A stretch of 49,694 bases of DNA from Chloroflexota bacterium (GTDB taxonomy: Bacteria; Chloroflexota; Anaerolineae; Aggregatilineales; Phototrophicaceae). Positions 25,982 to 34,187 of this stretch are shown in pieces. A model generated the notes under the pieces. It ran no database searches. It had not been told where the DNA came from and worked only from the letters and a program-made list of their open reading frames with translations. Each line of letters opens with the position of its first letter. Position 1 is the stretch's first letter. The stretch is from NCBI GenBank assembly GCA_026707745.1, contig JAPOWG010000032.1, positions 1 through 49,694 of the forward strand, read 5' to 3'. The position numbers and the translations under genes were made by a program.

Positions 25982-27430
25982 CTAGCCGATGGAACCCTCC
26001 AGCTGGATCTGAATCAGTCGATTCAATTCCAGCGCGTATTCCATTGGCAGTTCTTTGACCAAAGGCTCGAGGAAACCATTGACGATCATGGCATTGGCTT
26101 CGTCTTCACCCATGCCGCGGCTCATCAGATAGAACAATTGATCTTCCCCGACCTTGCTCACGGAGGCCTCGTGGCCCATGGTCACGTCCCGGGCGTCTAT
26201 CTCGATGGTCGGATAGGTATCCGACCTGCTGAAGTCGTCGAGAAGCAAGGCGTCGCAGACCACGTTGCTCTTGCTATTGCGGGCCGCTTCGGCAATCTTG
26301 AGCAATCCGCGATAGCTGGCGCGCCCGCCATCCTTGCTGATTGATTTGCTGATGATCTGGCTGGTGGTGTTGGGCGCAAGGTGGGTGATCTTGGCGCCGG
26401 CGTCTTGATGTTGTCCCTCGCCGGCGAAGGCGATCGACAGCACTTCGCCATGCGCGTTGTCGCCGCGCAAGATCACTGCGGGATACTTCATGGTAAGCCG
26501 ACTGCCAAGATTGCCGTCGACCCACTCCATGGTGGCGTTCTTTTCGGCGACAGCGCGTTTGGTGACCAGATTGTAAACATTGTTGGACCAATTCTGGATG
26601 GTGGTATAGCGGCAGCGGCCGCCTTCCTTGACGATGATCTCGACCACGGCGCTGTGTAAGCTGTCCGAGCTATAGATTGGCGCTGTACATCCTTCGACGT
26701 AGTGCACATAAGCGCCCTCGTCAACGATGATCAGCGTACGCTCGAATTGTCCCATGTTCTGGGTATTGATTCGAAAGTAAGCCTGCAGGGGCATTTCCAC
26801 ATGAACGCCCGGCGGCACATAGATAAAGCTGCCGCCCGACCATACAGCGGTATTCAAGGCGGCGAACTTGTTATCGTTGGATGGGATTACCGTCGTGAAG
26901 TACTCTTTCACGATTTCGGGATGTTCGCGCAAACCGGAGTCCATATCGAGGAAGATTACACCTTGCTCCTCGAGGTTTTCCTGGATCTTGTGGTAGACCG
27001 ATTCGCTGTCATATTGGGCGGAGACGCCATGCAAGAACTTTTGCTCTGCTTCGGGAATGCCCAGCCTGTCAAAGGTCTCTTTGATCTCCTGCGGCACTTC
27101 ATCCCAATCTTGCTCGGTCTTGTCCGTGGCGCGCACGTAGTAGTAGATGTCGTCGTAGTTGATTCTGTTGAGGTCCCCGCCCCATTGCGGCGTCGGCTTG
27201 TCCATGAAGATGTGATATGCCTCAACCCGCAGATCGGTCATCCACTGAGGCTCATCCTTGATCGCGCTGATTTGACGGACAATCTCCTCGTTGATGCCCT
27301 TCTGGCTCTTGAAGGAGTATTCAACATCGTCGTCATGGAAACCGTACTTCTCCGCGTAGGTTACGCCGACTTCCTTCAGCGCCTCTTCCTCGAAAGTGAG
27401 CTGCTTATCGCTTTTGATTACTTCGGACAT
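25982..27430 (-). CDS. sufB: Fe-S cluster assembly protein SufB
   Basis: 482 residues, standard length. It is highly typical: [44 protein letters not shown], the beta-helix with [36 protein letters not shown] holding the conserved Cys, [30 protein letters not shown], and the SufC-binding C-terminal helices. It receives sulfur and assembles clusters with SufC and SufD in the cytoplasm. sufC lies 24 nt upstream on the same strand. Confidence 0.97.
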   Translation of the reverse strand: MSEVIKSDKQLTFEEEALKEVGVTYAEKYGFHDDDVEYSFKSQKGINEEIVRQISAIKDEPQWMTDLRVEAYHIFMDKPTPQWGGDLNRINYDDIYYYVRATDKTEQDWDEVPQEIKETFDRLGIPEAEQKFLHGVSAQYDSESVYHKIQENLEEQGVIFLDMDSGLREHPEIVKEYFTTVIPSNDNKFAALNTAVWSGGSFIYVPPGVHVEMPLQAYFRINTQNMGQFERTLIIVDEGAYVHYVEGCTAPIYSSDSLHSAVVEIIVKEGGRCRYTTIQNWSNNVYNLVTKRAVAEKNATMEWVDGNLGSRLTMKYPAVILRGDNAHGEVLSIAFAGEGQHQDAGAKITHLAPNTTSQIISKSISKDGGRASYRGLLKIAEAARNSKSNVVCDALLLDDFSRSDTYPTIEIDARDVTMGHEASVSKVGEDQLFYLMSRGMGEDEANAMIVNGFLEPLVKELPMEYALELNRLIQIQLEGSIG

Positions 27431-27454
27431 GTTGCTTACCTCATTGGGCTAAGT

Positions 27455-28246
27455 TTAGGCTTCGGCAGCCTGCAGCAGATGGTGCTTTTCCCGCACCCAT
27501 TCGTAGCCTTTTTCTTCCAGCTCGAGCGCGAGCGCCGGCCCGCCGCTTTCCACGATACGACCATCGTAGAGGACGTGAACGAAGTCCGGCTTTATGTGAT
27601 TGAGAATACGCTGATAGTGTGTGATGACCAGGGCGCCCATATCGGGACCGGTGAGCGAGTTGACCCCGTCAGCGACGATTCGCAGGGCATCAATATCCAG
27701 GCCGGAATCGGTCTCATCAAGCACGGCGATCCGGGGTTCAAGCACAGCCATTTGCAAGATCTCCGCGCGTTTCTTTTCTCCGCCGCTAAATCCTTCGTTG
27801 AGGTAGCGGCCGGCAAAGGACTGATCAATCTCCAAGGCGCTCATCTTTTGGCGCATCATACGCGCGAATTGGGGGATCGGGATGCCTTTGCTCTCGGGAT
27901 CTTCGGCCTTCAAACGGGCGTTTATGGCATGGCGCAAGAAGTTGCCCAGCGTCACACCGGGTATCGCCACCGGGTACTGAAAGGCCAGAAACAAGCCAGC
28001 GCGACTGCGTTCGTCGGCATCCATCTCTAAGAGATCTTCGCCATCAAGCAGTATTTGCCCTTCGCGCACAACATAGGCGGGATTGCCCATCAAAACGTTG
28101 GCCAGCGTACTTTTGCCGGAGCCGTTTGGTCCCATAAGCGCGTGGACTTCACCCTGCCTTATGGTCAGGTTGACCCCGTTCAAGATCAGATCGTCGTCCG
28201 CGTCCACGCTGGCATGGAGGTTGCGTATTTCCAACGTCGCTACCAT
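27455..28246 (-). CDS. sufC: Fe-S cluster assembly ATPase SufC
   Basis: About 263 residues. ABC-type ATPase of the SufBCD complex: Walker [12 protein letters not shown]-loop [11 protein letters not shown], signature [13 protein letters not shown], Walker [12 protein letters not shown], switch His in [12 protein letters not shown] 28246 with AGGAG upstream is preferred; a TTG at 28267 adds seven residues. First gene of the suf operon, with the promoter and candidate operator directly upstream. Confidence 0.96.
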   Translation of the reverse strand: MVATLEIRNLHASVDADDDLILNGVNLTIRQGEVHALMGPNGSGKSTLANVLMGNPAYVVREGQILLDGEDLLEMDADERSRAGLFLAFQYPVAIPGVTLGNFLRHAINARLKAEDPESKGIPIPQFARMMRQKMSALEIDQSFAGRYLNEGFSGGEKKRAEILQMAVLEPRIAVLDETDSGLDIDALRIVADGVNSLTGPDMGALVITHYQRILNHIKPDFVHVLYDGRIVESGGPALALELEEKGYEWVREKHHLLQAAEA

Positions 28247-28278
28247 TCCTGGCGTATCTCCTCTCAAAGTAGTTTAAT

Positions 28279-28305
28279 GTCGGTTAAATTTACTCTATAA
28301 CCGAC
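28279..28305. promoter_or_regulatory. Candidate operator of the suf operon
   Basis: Perfect 8-bp inverted repeat GTCGGTTA-N11-TAACCGAC. It spans about +8 to +34 relative to the transcript start expected from the promoter just upstream, a typical site for a repressor. The factor is unknown; it does not match the spacing of E. coli IscR type 1 sites that I know. Confidence 0.6.
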
Positions 28306-28319
28306 TCGAACTTGTTCGC

Positions 28320-28348
28320 AGTATAGCAGCGCCCTGTTATCATGTCAA
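28320..28348 (-). promoter_or_regulatory. Strong sigma70-type promoter of sufCBD
   Basis: On the minus strand: TTGACA (28348-28343), 17-nt spacer, TATACT (28325-28320). The -35 is perfect and the spacing ideal. It drives sufC 74 nt further on. Confidence 0.8.
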
Positions 28349-28382
28349 TGCGATAGAAGGCAGGGTCGTATAAGCAAGGTGG

Positions 28383-28720
28383 TTGAAAGAACAAGCAAGA
28401 CCACCGAGGGCACCGAGAAAAACTCTAGCGCATAGTTGCTGGGCAAGCGCAAGTAAGTCACGCAAGAAAACATGAACACAGAGGACGCAGAGGGCACAGA
28501 GAAGAACCAAGGGAGGAGTATGTTATGCGGGCGTTTCAGCGAAACGCCCCTACAGCCGCCCGAATGCAAGGAATTGCACGACTTACTTACACTTACTGAG
28601 GGCACAGAGTAAGCATTGGTAGATGTTATTGCTTTGCGGGCGACCTGGTAGGTCGCCCCTACAGGCGACTAATATGTTGGAGTTGCATAAGTTTGACGGA
28701 CCTACTGAGCGCACAGGGAC
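28383..28720 (+). repeat. Composite repeat between suf promoter and sufT-like gene
   Basis: T tracts at 28396-28425 (CCACCGAGGGCACCGAG), 28473-28503 and 28597-28612. AAGTAAGTCACGCAAGAAAA lies at 28450. H hairpins lie at 28529-28549 (GTTTC/GAAAC) and 28638-28658 (GACCT/AGGTC), each followed by CCTACA. An R block is at 28664-28709 (ATGTTGGAGTTGCATAAG). The copy at 28597-28710 aligns closely with that at 11145-11252. Confidence 0.75.
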
Positions 28721-28830
28721 ATGGTTCATTTACTTTGGGTCTTTGTGTCTATAAGGTTTTCATGCTATTGACCGGGCAGAATCGTGTGACTTGCCAATAA
28801 TCTCAAATGCGTATGCGGATTCGGGCCTGA

Positions 28831-28859
28831 TTGACAAGGAGGGGACGCTGTACTATGCT
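28831..28859 (+). promoter_or_regulatory. Promoter of the DUF59/SufT-like gene
   Basis: TTGACA (28831-28836), 17-nt spacer, TATGCT (28854-28859). The 5' leader would be about 120 nt; nothing further is recognised in it. Confidence 0.7.
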
Positions 28860-28984
28860 AGATTCGTTGAACGCAGGGCACATCCACAGCGTTGGTTTTC
28901 CATAGCTTCTCAGCTAGTGGTGTCTGGGTGAATTGAGCAGTCTTTCGCGGATTTATTGTCTCAATGTATAAGGGGGGCAAAACC

Positions 28985-29290
28985 ATGCAGGAAACGGTTG
29001 AAAAGGAAGCTGGACTCTACGAAGCCTTGCGATCCGTCATTGATCCGGAAATCGGCATGAACATCATCGAGTTGGGTCTTGTCCGCGGAGTCGACATCGA
29101 AGAGGAGCGCGCGCATGTCAACATGATCATGACCACGCCATTTTGCCCATATGCGCCTCAATTGTTGGAGCAAACGCGCCGCACAGCGCAAGATTTCCTG
29201 GGCGTGCCAACGACCATCGAAATGGGTATGGAGATGTGGGACCCCAGCATGATGGAAGAAGGCGCGGCGAGCGACTGGGGCCTGTTCTGA
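28985..29290 (+). CDS. DUF59/MIP18 family protein (SufT-like)
   Basis: 101 residues. Family core: EALRSVIDPEIGMNIIELGLVRGVDI, then the TTPFCPYAP segment with the conserved Cys and a C-terminal MWDPSMMEEGAASDW. Family members (SufT, PaaD, eukaryotic MIP18) help mature Fe-S proteins, which fits its place divergent from sufCBD. ATG 28985 has a GGGGGG run 8 nt upstream and is better supported than ATG 28964. Confidence 0.88.
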   Translation: MQETVEKEAGLYEALRSVIDPEIGMNIIELGLVRGVDIEEERAHVNMIMTTPFCPYAPQLLEQTRRTAQDFLGVPTTIEMGMEMWDPSMMEEGAASDWGLF

Positions 29291-29336
29291 GCTTGCCGCG
29301 CCTCAGCCGCGAAGGAATCTTGGATGCATGCGGCGG

Positions 29337-31493
29337 TTACGGTCTATTCCTCCGGATCCACTGCAAGGGATCGATATAATGGCTCATCAGCATGTCGTAG
29401 TTGAGCTTGGGCCAGTTCCCGGGACGATTCTCGAACATCGTGGTTGGGCTGAGATCAAAATGTAAGTGTGGCACAAAGCGCCCGAAGGCATCGCCAACCT
29501 CGCAGATTCGTTCCCCGCGCGCAACCCGCTGTCCCACTACCACACGCATATTCTGCACGTGCGCATAGCGGCTGTATATCACCGCCCCGCCGGGCTGGTG
29601 CAATGGGTCGTGCTTGATCACGATCAGATTCCCCCAAATGCTCAATCGCGCCGCAAATGTGACGACGCCGCTAGCACAAGAATAAATGGACATTCCTTTG
29701 TCTTCATACGGGCGGCCGAAATTCAAATCGGCGCCGGTATGATATGCTTCGCTGGGCGTGCCGATGAAATAGAGCTTGCCAAAGGGAGAGGCATCCCGCC
29801 AACCGCGGGGCCAGACATCGGGGCCTTTACGCTGTTCGCTGGTGCCAATGGGGGAGTCGTATCCATCGGCGACATATACGCCGTTGACCACGCTAGGTCT
29901 GTCTCCACCGCTGGACGGTGGCGAGGAAGGCTGATTGTCGGGGTCCGGGGCCGGCGTATAACCTGGCGGCGTTGAAACAATTCGGCGAAAACGCACGGCA
30001 TCAAAAGCGATCGATTTGCCCTCCTCACCGGTTACGTCATTCAAGAAGACGCGCCCGGCATTGGGCATGCGGCGATCCAGATCAAAAATGCCCAGGGGCA
30101 CCCAGGTATTGCGGTTGATATTCTGATTGATATCGATAACGACTTCGGTGTCGGTGCCGACGATGCCGTGCACCTTGTAACGCGCGCGCGTTGTAGTTGA
30201 ATATCGGCTGGGAATGAAAGCGGAGATCTCGTATAGGCCGGACTGTGGCAGATCGTCCCGCCATTCCGCCCAAACTTTGCTCGTCCGTACTTCCGTAGTT
30301 GTATGCAGGTAGTCCCAGCCCCAGGTATTTTGCCGCACATTGAATTCAGGCCGGCCGGTATAGGTACCGCTGCGGAATCCCTGACCAGCGGGCAAAATAG
30401 TGACCTCATCCGTGAAGTTCTCAATGTTTTCGAGGCTCGTGTCCGCCGGGGACTGCGTCAGTTCAATTGTCGTATTGATCGCCGTCCAATGAGAGATCAC
30501 GCCGTAACGCCACCAACTCAATCCCTTTGCGCCGTGCTGCTGAGTGGCAAGCGTATGCGCCTCCGTTTGTTCCTGAACGGGCGCCGTGCCCTGCAAAGCC
30601 GGGATTATCGGTTTGCCGTATCCGCCCCAGGCGGCATACATATCGCTTAGCGTGTTCTCGACCGACCTGCGGAAGGTCGTCCAATAAGTCTGTGGATGTA
30701 CGCTATCAACAAAGGGACTCCAGGCGTCGGGGAAAATCGCCGCCTTATTGTGCTGACGCGGATCAATGCTTATGCCAATATGAAAACCGGCGCCCAGCCC
30801 GCGTCGAAGCGCGAGCATGAAGGGACGTACACCCGCTTCTCCGCCCTGCCAGTAGCCTGGCGGCTGCTCAATATCCAGAATCAGCGAATGAACACCGGGG
30901 CGCTTGCAGGCTTCGATTAGAATGGCGCTTTCCGCGTCCGCGTCCAGGCCATGTGGCACGCACCAGGCATGAAACTCGAGTCCGGCATTTTGACAGGCGC
31001 TTACCCAGGTATCGATGGCGCTCGCGCCTGATATCGCAAGGTCGCTGCTATCGAACTCGCCCATCCAGTCGCTGCCTTCGGTGATCTTGACCCAGATTTG
31101 GTTCAGGTTTGGCGCGCGAGACTTGATATTGGCAAGCAGTTGTTCGATTGAATCCTCGGGAATGGCTGTCCCCTTCCAATGCCAAACCGCAACTTTGCCG
31201 TCATATGGCGTCGGTGGATGTGGAGAGGGCGCCGCGCCAATAGCGGGAATGAACTCGATATAGCCGGCATAGACCCATCCGCGCAAACCCGCCTTTTCCA
31301 CCCAGACCCAATTTCCCGGCGTCTTGGTATCGGGATAGTAGACGATCAGCGCATTATCCATCAGATCTCCAACGTCTTGATAGTTAATGCCAGGGCCGCG
31401 GCGGACGTTACTATATGCCGACTTGGTATTGGCGATTGCGACGACTGGGTTACCTGGCTGGGCAGGTTTTGGCATTGATGCGATACTGGACAT
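29337..31493 (-). CDS. Multidomain cell-wall-type protein: SH3b, TIM-barrel, golvesin-like, M23 peptidase
   Basis: 718 residues. Order: SH3b domain near 25-80 (SAYSNVRRGPGINYQDVG, WVEKAGLRGWVYAGYI); a TIM-barrel glycoside-hydrolase-like domain about 95-345 (VAVWHWKG, LILDIEQPPGYW, VDSVHPQTYW); a golvesin/carbohydrate-binding-like beta domain about 370-515 (TRARYKVHG ... FDAVRFRRI); a Pro-rich linker; and an M23/LytM metallopeptidase about 575-718 with zinc ligands in YHTGADLNF and PHLHFDL. This architecture suggests peptidoglycan binding and cleavage. Unexpectedly, no signal peptide or membrane helix is seen although the start is well placed (AGGGGAG 7 nt upstream). Confidence 0.8.
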   Translation of the reverse strand: MSSIASMPKPAQPGNPVVAIANTKSAYSNVRRGPGINYQDVGDLMDNALIVYYPDTKTPGNWVWVEKAGLRGWVYAGYIEFIPAIGAAPSPHPPTPYDGKVAVWHWKGTAIPEDSIEQLLANIKSRAPNLNQIWVKITEGSDWMGEFDSSDLAISGASAIDTWVSACQNAGLEFHAWCVPHGLDADAESAILIEACKRPGVHSLILDIEQPPGYWQGGEAGVRPFMLALRRGLGAGFHIGISIDPRQHNKAAIFPDAWSPFVDSVHPQTYWTTFRRSVENTLSDMYAAWGGYGKPIIPALQGTAPVQEQTEAHTLATQQHGAKGLSWWRYGVISHWTAINTTIELTQSPADTSLENIENFTDEVTILPAGQGFRSGTYTGRPEFNVRQNTWGWDYLHTTTEVRTSKVWAEWRDDLPQSGLYEISAFIPSRYSTTTRARYKVHGIVGTDTEVVIDINQNINRNTWVPLGIFDLDRRMPNAGRVFLNDVTGEEGKSIAFDAVRFRRIVSTPPGYTPAPDPDNQPSSPPSSGGDRPSVVNGVYVADGYDSPIGTSEQRKGPDVWPRGWRDASPFGKLYFIGTPSEAYHTGADLNFGRPYEDKGMSIYSCASGVVTFAARLSIWGNLIVIKHDPLHQPGGAVIYSRYAHVQNMRVVVGQRVARGERICEVGDAFGRFVPHLHFDLSPTTMFENRPGNWPKLNYDMLMSHYIDPLQWIRRNRP

Positions 31494-31674
31494 GCAGCGC
31501 TCCCCTAGCAGTTGATGGTTATGTCTTTAAGGGCCCAATGTATAGCTATCGATAATGGGCGAATCTCGCGAAACTCGCAAGCCAAGACTAGCATAAATCG
31601 GCCGCGGACAGGCGCAAACTCAGTCGCTTGATCCCGCATGCAAGACGCGGAAACGGCATGTGAAATCGGTCAAA

Positions 31675-31722
31675 GGGAACAGGCGCCAGCGACTCCTTCG
31701 TCGCTGACACCGATCTGTTCCC
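31675..31722. terminator. Nested hairpin downstream of the M29 gene
   Basis: Outer stem GGGAACAG/CTGTTCCC encloses an inner stem CAGCGAC-tccttc-GTCGCTG. It sits 25 nt beyond the M29 stop on the minus strand, where it would end the tpx-M29 transcript. The T-run is weak (TTTG), so termination is probable but not certain. The rest of 31494-31746 shows nothing recognisable besides the leader of the M23 gene. Confidence 0.5.
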
Positions 31723-31746
31723 GGTCTCTACAGGTTATTCTGGGGA

Positions 31747-32850
31747 CTAAATCGTGAAGGCGCCGTTTTCGTAGAAGAGTTCGTCATCGACGGTGATTGA
31801 GCTATCCGTCCGCATGTCGCAAATCATATCCCAATGGACGGCGCTGGTATTGCGGCTGCCCGTCTCCGGGTAGCCCATGCCGATCGCCATATGAACAGTA
31901 CCGCCAATCTTCTCATCATAGAGGACGCTGCCGGTAAAGCGGTCGATCCCGAAATTTGTGCCGATTGCGAACTCGCCCAGGTAGCGCGCGCCGTCGTCGG
32001 TGTTTAACTGGGCGTGGAGCAGATCTTCGTTCATCTCGGCTGAGGCGCGGGTCACCTTGCCGTCAGCGAAGGTCAACTCAATACCGCTAATGGCTCGACC
32101 ACTGACAATCGCGGGATAGGTAAAGCGCACCCAACCGTTGACGCTGTTTTCAACAGGACCGGTGAAAATCTCGCCGCTGGGCATATTGCGCTTGCCGTCG
32201 CTATTGATAAAGCGACGGCCTTCAATGCTCAATGCAAGTTCGATGTTGGGCCCATTCAACTGAATGTGTTTCTTGCCGAGCAAGTAGTCGACCTTGTGCT
32301 GCTGCATTGCGCTTAGCTCCCGCCATGCTTCCGCCGGGTCACTATGATCGCAGAAGCAAGCTCGATAGACGAAGTCTTCATATTCTTCGAAGCTCATATT
32401 GGCTTCCTGGGCCGATGCCTGGGTCGGGTAGAGCGTTCCCACCCAACGGAATTCTCCCTTCGCCGCTCGCTGCAATCTCGTCTGAAGTATGTCGCTTTGG
32501 GCGGCGCGCTGCATCTGCAATCGCTTCGCATCAATGTCCGTCATCGCTCGCGTATTTTCTTCAGCCACCGCCCGGATGTATACATCGGCTTCATCAACAT
32601 ACAACCGCATGCGGGGATCTATCCACTGCATCTGATCGTCGTTGGCATTGCGCAAGAAATAGCGCCCCATCTGATCGTCGTCGACAAAGAGGCTGGGGAA
32701 GCCGCCAGCGTCGATTACCGCCTCATAGATATCGCGCAAAATCGGCAAGGATCCAAAGTTGCCAAGTATCCCTACCCAATCGCCCGGCCGCACCTGGGTC
32801 GAGTATTCAACCAGCAAGCGCGCCAGCTTTCGACGTCTTGTATCGCTCAT
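31747..32850 (-). CDS. M29 family aminopeptidase
   Basis: 367 residues, full length for the AmpS/AmpT-type M29 metallo-aminopeptidases (two divalent metals). Marks: VRPGDWVGILGN at the N-terminus, DVYIRAVAEENTRAMTDID, TGPVENSVNGWVRFTYP with the metal-binding Glu in the GE(I)FTGPVE segment, GARYLGEFAIGTNFGI, and AVHWDMICDMR containing a His ligand. It removes N-terminal residues from peptides in the cytoplasm. It follows tpx by 26 nt on the same strand. Confidence 0.93.
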   Translation of the reverse strand: MSDTRRRKLARLLVEYSTQVRPGDWVGILGNFGSLPILRDIYEAVIDAGGFPSLFVDDDQMGRYFLRNANDDQMQWIDPRMRLYVDEADVYIRAVAEENTRAMTDIDAKRLQMQRAAQSDILQTRLQRAAKGEFRWVGTLYPTQASAQEANMSFEEYEDFVYRACFCDHSDPAEAWRELSAMQQHKVDYLLGKKHIQLNGPNIELALSIEGRRFINSDGKRNMPSGEIFTGPVENSVNGWVRFTYPAIVSGRAISGIELTFADGKVTRASAEMNEDLLHAQLNTDDGARYLGEFAIGTNFGIDRFTGSVLYDEKIGGTVHMAIGMGYPETGSRNTSAVHWDMICDMRTDSSITVDDELFYENGAFTI

Positions 32851-32876
32851 CGTTTTTCCAATGTTCTGGCGCCGGT

Positions 32877-33389
32877 TTAGCCGGAAGCCAACTCGCGCGC
32901 CGTCGCCAGGGCAGCGTCGTAATCAACTTCGTCGCCAATGACGTCGACGTATTCCGCGTGCTTTAAGACGTTGTTTTGATCGATCACGAATACGGCGCGC
33001 TGACAAATCCGCCATTCCGTATCGTGGACGCCGTAGTCATCGGCAAACTTCATGTCCCGCTGCGTTGATAGCGTCTCCGTGTTTTCGATGCCTTCCGCAC
33101 TGCAGAAGCGGCCCAGCGCGAAGGGCATATCCGCGCTCACGGTCAAGACAACTGTGTTGTTCAAGGCGGCCGCTTCTTCGTTGAAGCGCTGAGTCTGGAT
33201 GGAACAAACGCCGGTGTCGATGGATGGAATCACACTTATGATCTTGACCTGATCGTCATAGTCGGCGAGGGACTTCGAACTGAGGTCGTTGGCAATCAGG
33301 CTAAAGTCCGGCGCGCTTGTTCCGATTTCAAGCATCTCGTTTTGGACAGGATGTTCGCTGTCTCCAACCATTAATCCTTTGCGTGCCAT
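32877..33389 (-). CDS. tpx: Thiol peroxidase (atypical 2-Cys peroxiredoxin)
   Basis: 170 residues. The Tpx signature PSIDTGVCSIQTQRF holds the peroxidatic Cys, and RFCSAEGIENTETLS holds the resolving Cys about 34 residues later. APDFSL and YVDVIGDEVDYDAAL are also typical. It reduces peroxides using thioredoxin. First gene of an operon with the M29 aminopeptidase; divergent from the DM13 gene, with overlapping promoters. Confidence 0.95.
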   Translation of the reverse strand: MARKGLMVGDSEHPVQNEMLEIGTSAPDFSLIANDLSSKSLADYDDQVKIISVIPSIDTGVCSIQTQRFNEEAAALNNTVVLTVSADMPFALGRFCSAEGIENTETLSTQRDMKFADDYGVHDTEWRICQRAVFVIDQNNVLKHAEYVDVIGDEVDYDAALATARELASG

Positions 33390-33428
33390 TTCTTCCGCTC
33401 CTTTGTTTCTGCTAATGGGATATTTACT

Positions 33429-33456
33429 TTGTATCGGTTATCATGAGAATTATAGA
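33429..33456 (+). promoter_or_regulatory. Promoter of the DM13 gene
   Basis: TTGTAT (33429-33434), 16-nt spacer, TATAGA (33451-33456). The two divergent -10 boxes share 33451-33454, so polymerase binding at the two promoters should be mutually exclusive. Confidence 0.5.
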
Positions 33457-33476
33457 CTGATCGTAATATGTATCAA
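33449..33476 (-). promoter_or_regulatory. Promoter of tpx
   Basis: Minus strand: TTGATA (33476-33471), 16-nt spacer, TATAAT (33454-33449). Its -10 overlaps that of the divergent promoter for the DM13 gene. Confidence 0.65.
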
Positions 33477-33487
33477 GGTGATAGAGT

Positions 33488-34162
33488 ATGCGCCAATCTC
33501 ACAGCGGACGTAAGCGGAATCCACGTCAGCCCAAATGGATCATCATCAGCATAGCCGTGATCATCGTTGTTGTCGCGGGTCTGGTTATTAGCAAACCGTG
33601 GCTCTACTTCGTAACGAACGAAGTAGACGAGGCTTTCCCCGGATTGAGCTCCGAGCAGCGCGATGCCGTGCGCAACATGCCCGAAGAGGAAAAGGACGCG
33701 CTCGTGGCCATGGCGAAGGAAAACAAGGATATGGCGAAAGAAGTCGCCATCGCCCAGACCGGGGCTGATGTCGTTGTGCCACAAGAGCAGCAAGCGATGC
33801 CGACCGATATGCCAGCCGAGCCGCTGGTGCATTCATCGGGCTCGTTCATCGACATCGATCCCATCCACGGCGCTGTGGGCAGTGCCACGATCTACGAATT
33901 GCCCGATGGAGATCGCGTCTTGCGATTTGAGGACTTTCGCTCCAAGAATGGACCGGATCTGCATGTCTATCTGTCAACCGAGAACCCGACGAGCACCTTT
34001 GCCGGTCTGGGCGACAATGAAGTACACCTTGGCTCACTTAAGGGCAACGTCGGCAACCAAAACTACGAGATTCCCGTTGAAGTCGATTTAAGCCAGTACC
34101 GCAGCGTGGTGATATATTGCCGGCCATTTCGCGTTATCTTCAGCTCGGCAGCGCTGTCGTAA
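33488..34162 (+). CDS. Membrane-anchored DM13 domain protein
   Basis: 224 residues. Basic N-terminus, one transmembrane helix (WIIISIAVIIVVVAGLVI), an acidic helical stretch, then a C-terminal DM13 domain from about 115: SGSFIDIDPIHGAVGSATIY, LRFEDFRSKNGPDLHVYLS, LGSLKGNVGNQNYEIP, and YRSVVIYCRPFRVIFSSAAL with the conserved Cys. DM13 domains are proposed to act in redox or electron transfer outside the membrane. Paired head-to-head with the peroxidase gene tpx. Confidence 0.88.
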   Translation: MRQSHSGRKRNPRQPKWIIISIAVIIVVVAGLVISKPWLYFVTNEVDEAFPGLSSEQRDAVRNMPEEEKDALVAMAKENKDMAKEVAIAQTGADVVVPQEQQAMPTDMPAEPLVHSSGSFIDIDPIHGAVGSATIYELPDGDRVLRFEDFRSKNGPDLHVYLSTENPTSTFAGLGDNEVHLGSLKGNVGNQNYEIPVEVDLSQYRSVVIYCRPFRVIFSSAALS

Positions 34163-34187
34163 TTCGCCGGCGCTGGGGGATCAAAGT

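Noticed and set aside
26702..28030. 442-codon plus-strand open frame opposite sufB and sufC
   Set aside because: It lies wholly antisense to two clear suf genes in the same GC-biased frame relation. Its protein shows no family features and no ribosome binding site.
28383..28720. CRISPR-like array
   Set aside because: Repeat units are 9 nt or single hairpins without regular spacers of 30-40 nt, and there are no cas genes.
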